Source of the DNA: Toxotes chatareus
Taxonomy: Eukaryota > Chordata > Actinopteri > Toxotidae
NCBI GenBank assembly: GCA_016801885.1
Contig: JAFBJY010000332.1
Coordinates: 161,884-225,883, forward strand
Length of the DNA: 64,000 nt
Direction: 5' to 3'
Below are positions 58,855 to 64,000 of the stretch, piece after piece. The notes beneath the pieces are model-generated. The model ran no database searches, was not told the DNA's origin, and saw only the letters and a program-made list of their open reading frames with translations. Each line of letters begins with the position of its first letter. The stretch's first letter is position 1. Position numbers and translations under genes: made by a program.

Positions 58855-59027
58855 CTCAGAGTCTCCAGTCTACAGTGTGGACTCTCCAGAAAACCACACA
58901 GCAGCTTCACTCCTGAATCCTGCAGCTTGTTGTAGCTCAGGTCCAGGTGTCTCAGATGGGAGGGTTGGACTTCAGAGCTGAGGCCAGAGAAGCACAGCTG
59001 ATCTCTGACAAACTGCAGGAACTCAAT
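58855..59027 (-). CDS. LRR exon 3 of the minus-strand NLR
   Basis: 173 bp, one short of 174. LSSCSLSEISCASLASALKS is followed, after a CCC where CCCC is expected, by HLRHLDLSYNKLQDSGVK and ESPHCRLETLR in the next frame. Acceptor TTTATTCAG and donor GTCAG are intact. Confidence 0.75.
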
Positions 59028-59236
59028 CTGAATAAAGAATAAATCATGTGGATAAAAAATTATTTCTAATCCAATCAGATATGTCCTAATCAATGAGCTT
59101 TCACTAACATGAGTAGAGGGACTTTGTCCTTCTCTTATTGTGGATCATCATAAGGTTTACAATTGATAATGTCAGACCAAGGATATAATGTAGAAGTACA
59201 AGAATTATTTTTAAGTTTCCTACTTAATTAGTAACA

Positions 59237-60024
59237 AATTATTATGAGAGTGTGATGCATGTAAAAAAAGTAACAGTAAATTAACTCTTTCAGTTTCCAA
59301 AGCAGGAAGGAGAAAAGCAGTTGCAGCTGCAGTGATACAATAAGAGTAAAAGCATCAACAGTGTCAGGAATTCTGTCAGATTAAAGAATCTTTGTTCACT
59401 TCAAATGAAACTAGAATATTTATGATGTTGTTATTTAGTGATAAACTCTCCTTCTGTTTGTTTTAAAACCAGAGTGAACAGATGGAAAACCTCCAACAGA
59501 AAAATGATTCAACTCATCTAGAAATTTTTTTGTCACTTTGTTATAAACACTTTTGTCCCATTTGGGATCCTGTAGGAATGATGATTCCATCTTTTCCAGT
59601 GATCTGATTGGTCAATATTCGGGCTGTTGACAGGTTTTGATCTGATCCTCTGAAGTTTACCTGCTCCAGAGCAGGTTAGCTGTGCAGCACAAGTTACCAT
59701 GGCGATGTAACCTGCTCACAAGTGAACCACCTTGGTAATTCTGAAACCCAGAGTTAAACCTGAAGTTACGGGGCTAATCCCAAATCCTGACTCACAGTAC
59801 AGGTCTCTGATCAGCTCAGAAATCTAGAACTAAACCCATGTTAAAGTGAAGAGAACGTATTTTTAATCCCAAAGACGCTGATTTAATAAAGTTTGTACTT
59901 AGATGATAAATATCAGCTCAGATGAGGACCTAATAAAATCCTCTTCATTGTTGAAGTTTTACATGACCTTCTGCTTTATGAACTTTTGTAGCTGAATAGG
60001 TTTTTGTAATTAAATGTGAGGGGT
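59237..60024. repeat. Repeated intron segment with an interspersed element (copy 1)
   Basis: 59,150-59,960 matches 62,050-62,960, except that the second copy has ~130 extra bases near 62,210-62,355. Inside, 59,620-59,815 is the repeat with 'acctgctccagagcaggtta' and 'aagttaccatggcgatgt', also present at 62,680-62,875 and in part near 6,000. No coding feature. Confidence 0.7.
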
Positions 60025-61300
60025 TGAGTTAGGCTTAGAGGCCTGGCTGGTTTAGGTCTGTAACTCCACCCACTCATGGGTAGGAATAGATATGCCCGTC
60101 TTTAAAAGCCCAGGTGAGGGTGCAGCACTTCCTCTTTGTCTGAGGCCTCCTGTGAGCAGTGCTTTGGTGTGTGCAGGTGAGGGAAAGTTGGATTTGGAGA
60201 GAGAGACAAAGGAAAAGGTTATCTGTTTTGTTAACAGAGGTATTTTCTGATTCCACAGATCTGTGCAGTCCTGTGCGCCTGTAGGCTGTTGATGCCATGC
60301 TCAAGAGGTCGGCTGTGGTTGAACTAAACTCAGCTCTTTCCCTGTGTTCTATAGCACTGCGTGTTTCTATCTGGCAGGAAGACTGAGGGTTGCACCTTGT
60401 TGAGTCTTATCCACTGAACCAGACAGAGCCAGGGATTCTGTAGTAGGCCCCCACATGTCCTTAAGTATAAAACTTATTTAAAGGCAGAGTAGTGGGGCTG
60501 TATCCCCTAAAGTATTAATACACATTTTTAATAGTTGTTGTCGCCTCTTTCAGGCCCAGATCCAGACTGCTGCTTTGTCTGAGTGGTTCTTTTTATTGGC
60601 TGGCTTTATTTACTTCACATGTTTTTACAGAGACTGATGTAATGATTCTGCTGCACTGACATTAGTTCCTGTGAACTCATTATTGAGTTTTTAATTATCT
60701 GTCCATATCAGTCCTTTCTTGTTCATTTTATCTGAACCAACTGATTTCAATTGTTTTTATTTTTTTAGGTAGAGGTCCAGCCTGTGGGGAGCAGTTTGCA
60801 GGGTACACACTCTGCATGCTGAGTGCTAATATAAATGGTGGCAGTCACATAGTTGTGTCTTGAATTTTCTCATGTGCAGTGCAGTGTTTGTAGACTTGCA
60901 GTGTTTGAAGTGTCTTCTAGGGGGACCAGCACCAGGTGAGCACATGGTGTGTGTATAAGCAGGTTGTGATAGAATCTCCCCACAGTGAGGACTCTACCCT
61001 TGTTTTAAACTTTTATTGTTGTATTCAGTTGGTGCTATCTAGGTTATTTCAATACTGTAGAATAAAGGCTATCATTTGTACTTACCTGAGTGCTTTTTGT
61101 TCTTTCAGGCCTGTTAGTTCTCAACACTTCCTGTCTTAATTATCTAGGTTTAAATAAACTTAATATTTGTTTGAATGTATGTCTGCTGCTCTAACTTTTG
61201 AACTTTTTACATATTTGTGTCACCACTCAGTATCAGTAAGTTATATTACTTTGAGCTTTATAATTTTAACTCCTCAGACCTCTCTACACTCTGAGTTAGG
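60025..61300. mobile_element. ~1.26-kb insertion of unknown type in the NLR intron
   Basis: This block interrupts the otherwise repeated intron units and has no second copy in the window. It is flanked by the 9-mer 'tgagttagg' at 60,025-60,033 and 61,292-61,300, which could be a target-site duplication. It holds a TATA-like 'tctttaaaagccc' near 60,100, a possible donor at 60,176 (gtgcag|gtgagg), a 'ttttttaggtagag' acceptor-like site at about 60,770 and an AATAAA-type signal near 61,152. No ORF with a known motif. It might be a solo LTR-like element, an inserted transcript-like piece, or ordinary intron lost from the other copies. Confidence 0.3.
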
Positions 61301-61502
61301 TCACATAAACTGAAATGAAGTGAAACTGAAGGAATAATTCTTAGTCTGAGAAAAGAAAGTCACAATATGGAACAACAACAACCATTTCAAATCTCATTCA
61401 TTCATTCAAGATGAATGGATTCAAGTTCTAGATGAAGACAAACCAGGTTCAGTTGTGGATTAAAGATATAAGATGTACAACAGTAACAGACAGTGAACTG
61501 AC

Positions 61503-61675
61503 CTCAGAGTCTCCAGTCTACAGTGTGGACTCTCCAGAAAACCACACAGCAGCTTCACTCCTGAATCCTGCAGGTTGTTGTAGCTCAGGTCCAGGTGTCT
61601 CAGATGGGAGGGTTGGACTTCAGAGCTGAGGCCAGAGAAGCACAGCTGAACTGTGACAACCAGCAGGAACTCAAT
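61503..61675 (-). CDS. LRR exon 2 of the minus-strand NLR
   Basis: 173 bp with intact acceptor and donor. Carries HLRHLDLSYNNLQDSGVK and ESPHCRLETLR, and the same CCCC-to-CCC shortening as exon 3. Differs from exon 3 by a few substitutions in the first helix (LLVVTVQ in the shifted frame). Confidence 0.75.
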
Positions 61676-61759
61676 CTGAATAAAGAATAAATCATGTGGA
61701 TAAAAATCATTTCTAATCCAATCAGATATGTCCTAATCAATGAGCTTTCACTAACATGA

Positions 61760-63090
61760 GTAGAGGACTTTGTCCTTCTCTTGTGTGGATCATCATAATG
61801 TCAGCCTTCTACACACATCATCCAAATGTCACCACAACATTCATACAACTGTTCATGTCAACACAGATTCATAACATGCTGCTGAGCTCAGCCAAGTCTG
61901 GAATTAGAAGATAAAGATCAAATCAGACATGTTGGACTAAAACTGACTTTGATTCACCAATGAAATGGATCAAACTTCAAATGTTCAGTCCTGATCCAGG
62001 AAAAATGTCTTGCTTGGTGATCACATGACCCAAATAGGAAAGAAATTTACAATTGATATTGTCAGACCAAGGATATAATGTAGATAAGTACAAGAATTAT
62101 TTTAAGTTTCTTACTTCATTAGCAACAAATTATTATGAGAGTGTGATGCATGTAAAAAAGTAACAGTGATTTAACTCTTTCAGTTTCCAAAGCAGGAAGG
62201 AGAAAAGCAGTTAACTTCTTATAGGCTCAGTCTGACTGAGATGTTCATTTCTAATCATATGAAATCTTTAAGTGTGTGGACAGTTTTCTAACAGACATCA
62301 GAGGATTTAGTTTTAATCAACAATTCTCATCACAAAGTCTCCTCATGTTATTCTGAGCTGCAGTGATGCAATAAGAGTAAAAGCATCAACAGTGTCAGGA
62401 ATTCTGTCAGATTAAAGAATCTTTGTTCACTTCAAATGAAACTAGAATATTTATGATGTTGTTATTTAGTGATAAACTCTCCTTCTGTTTGTTTTAAAAC
62501 CAGAGTGAACAGATGGAAAACCTCCAACAGAAAAATAATTCAACTCATCTAGAAAAAAAAAAAATCTGTTGCTCTTTATTTTTTTTTTGCCACTTTGTTA
62601 TAAACATTTTTTCCCATTGGGGATCCTGTAGGAATGATGATTCCATCTTTCCAGTGATCTGATTGGTCAATATTAAGGCTATTAACAGGTTTTGATCTGA
62701 TCCTCTGAAGTTTACCTGCTCCAGAGCAGGTTAGCTGTGCAACATAAGTTACCATGGCGATGTGACCTGTTCACAAGTGAACCACCTTCAAGTAAATCTG
62801 AAAACCCAGAGTTAAACCTGAAGTTACCAGGCTAATCCCAAATCCTGATTCACAGTACAGGTCTCTGATCAGCTCAGTAAATCTAGAACTAAACCCATGT
62901 TAGAGAGAAGAGAAAGTATTTTAATCCCAAAGGCGCTGATTTAGTAAAAGTTTGTGCTTCTCATTTACACTGTGGTTATTGATGGATTTTGGGTGTGTGT
63001 CTGTGTGGGGTGGAGGGACTAACACTGTGTACAGCACTTTGTGCTACAATGTATATGTATGAAAAGTACTATGAAAATATCTGATTGATT
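61760..63090. repeat. Repeated intron segment (copy 2)
   Basis: Counterpart of 59,150-59,960 plus the short upstream block 'tgtggttattgatggatttt' also seen at 41,759 and 58,549. No gene. Confidence 0.65.
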
Positions 63091-63293
63091 GAACTGACTG
63101 AAATGAAGTGAAACTGAAGGAATAATTCTTATTGTGAGATAAGAAAAGTCACAATATGGAACAGCAACTATTTCAGATCTCATTCATTCATTCATTCAAG
63201 ATGAATGGATTCAAGTTTCTGGACGAAGACAAACCAGGTTCAGTTGTGGATTAAAGATATAAGATCTACAACAGTAACAGACAGTGAACTGAC

Positions 63294-63469
63294 CTCAGAG
63301 TCTCCAGTCTACAGTGTGGACTCTCCAGAAAACCACACAGCAGCTTCAGTCCTGAATCCTGCAGCTTGTTGTTGTCACTCAGGTCCAGGTGTCTCAGATG
63401 GGAGGGGTTGGACTTCAGAGCTGAGGCCAGAGAGCACAGCTGATCTCTGACAAACAGCAGGAACTCAAT
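63294..63469 (-). CDS. LRR exon 1 (rightmost visible) of the minus-strand NLR
   Basis: 176 bp. The CCCC run is intact here and the frame SLASALKSNPSHLRHLDLSD runs through NKLQDSGLKLL to ESPHCRLETLR, but one T is missing in the SCASL codons and three extra bases (an additional Asn codon) are present. Acceptor and donor are intact. Confidence 0.75.
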
Positions 63470-64000
63470 CTGAATAAAGAATAAATCATGTGGATAAAAA
63501 TAATTTCTAATCCAATCAGATATGTCCTAATCAATGGAATGAAGCTTCATCAATCTGACTCAGACAAATGTGGAGAAGAACACTGAATTCTCCCATTCTG
63601 CTCTGATATATTCAGACCTCTGTTCTTGGCTGAAGGTGTGTGTTTCTTGATTCTACTCTCCTCTACACTAGGAGAGAAAACACCTGCTTCTGACTTATTT
63701 AACTTTACAAAATATGGAAAGACTTTAAAGGAGCAGTGTGGAGGATTTTAGGGTGATTTATTGGCAGAAATGGAAGATAATATTCATAATTATGTTTCAA
63801 GTAGAGTTTAATCACCTGAAATGTGAATTTGATTTATCAGGTTTACATGAAAACAAAAAGAGTCAAAATAACATGAATAGATTAACAATGAATGTAGAAT
63901 GTAACAGTTACTAATAAACAGAAAAACTTAACAGCAATAATCACAACCAACTGAAAAATCTACATTTGACAATCTCAGAAAAACACACAGCTGACCTAAA
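63470..64000. other. Intron of the minus-strand NLR, running off the window
   Basis: The first ~70 bp match the introns beside the other LRR exons. The sequence then diverges ('ggaatgaagcttcatc' at 63,536), and the remainder is AT-rich with no recognised feature. Confidence 0.5.

Larger units (their letters stand above)
42500..59236. repeat. Tandem segmental duplication, unit B (~16.7 kb)
   Basis: Direct repeat of unit A. It is longer because it keeps sequence lost from A. Apart from the identical core it differs from A by frequent 1-10 base indels and substitutions. Unlisted stretches (43,160-44,080, 45,700-46,260, 51,130-51,720, 52,660-53,230, 53,490-54,020, 57,480-58,245) show nothing I can name. 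Confidence 0.9.

Overview
The window looks like teleost fish nuclear DNA, probably a percomorph. The signs are fish-type NLR (NLRC3-like) exons with FISNA, NACHT, LRR and B30.2 modules, Tc1 and non-LTR retrotransposon debris, abundant CA/ATT microsatellites and a tandem repeat of a kind I remember from other fish genomes. I see no bacterial or viral gene organisation. The species cannot be named from the sequence alone.

Layout. 1-6,841: non-coding DNA with a probable NLR 5' non-coding exon (368-590), an antisense Tc1 fragment (4,490-5,022) and microsatellites. 6,842-11,139: a broken plus-strand NLRC3-like gene whose pieces lie in the family's usual order (MNQC leader, linker exons, FISNA-NACHT exon, one LRR exon). 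11,455-11,930: a 180-bp tandem repeat. 12,240-25,530: about nine tandem copies of a ~1.37-kb unit, itself a dimer of two related ~0.7-kb halves, with interspersed short GGGCC-hairpin repeats. The bases here look badly degraded by homopolymer stretching. 25,531-27,313: transition DNA with a ~420-bp MITE.

27,314-59,236: a direct tandem duplication, unit A (27,314-42,477) and unit B (42,500-59,236). Each unit carries, left to right, an L2/CR1-like RT remnant, an L1-like RT and zinc-finger remnant, a 3.77-kb block identical between the units, an internally deleted Tc1 copy, an unclassified A-rich stretch, a LINE C-terminal tail, a minus-strand copy of the NLR 5' non-coding exon, a plus-strand uncharacterised teleost gene, and the minus-strand B30.2 and LRR exons of an NLR gene. 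Unit A has lost much of the uncharacterised gene and most of one LRR exon; unit B keeps them. 59,236-64,000: further minus-strand LRR exons of the same NLR, spread by repeated intron segments. Its N-terminal part must lie beyond the right edge.

Functionally this is part of an NLR gene cluster. NLRC3-like proteins are cytosolic innate immune sensors: NACHT is the ATP-driven oligomerisation module, and LRR plus B30.2 form the presumed recognition end. The duplications, single-exon LRR amplification and transposon load fit rapid birth-and-death turnover. Many coding breaks are single-base indels in short homopolymers, and the two duplicated units differ mostly by small indels. Assembly or polishing errors therefore cannot be separated from real pseudogenisation by reading alone.
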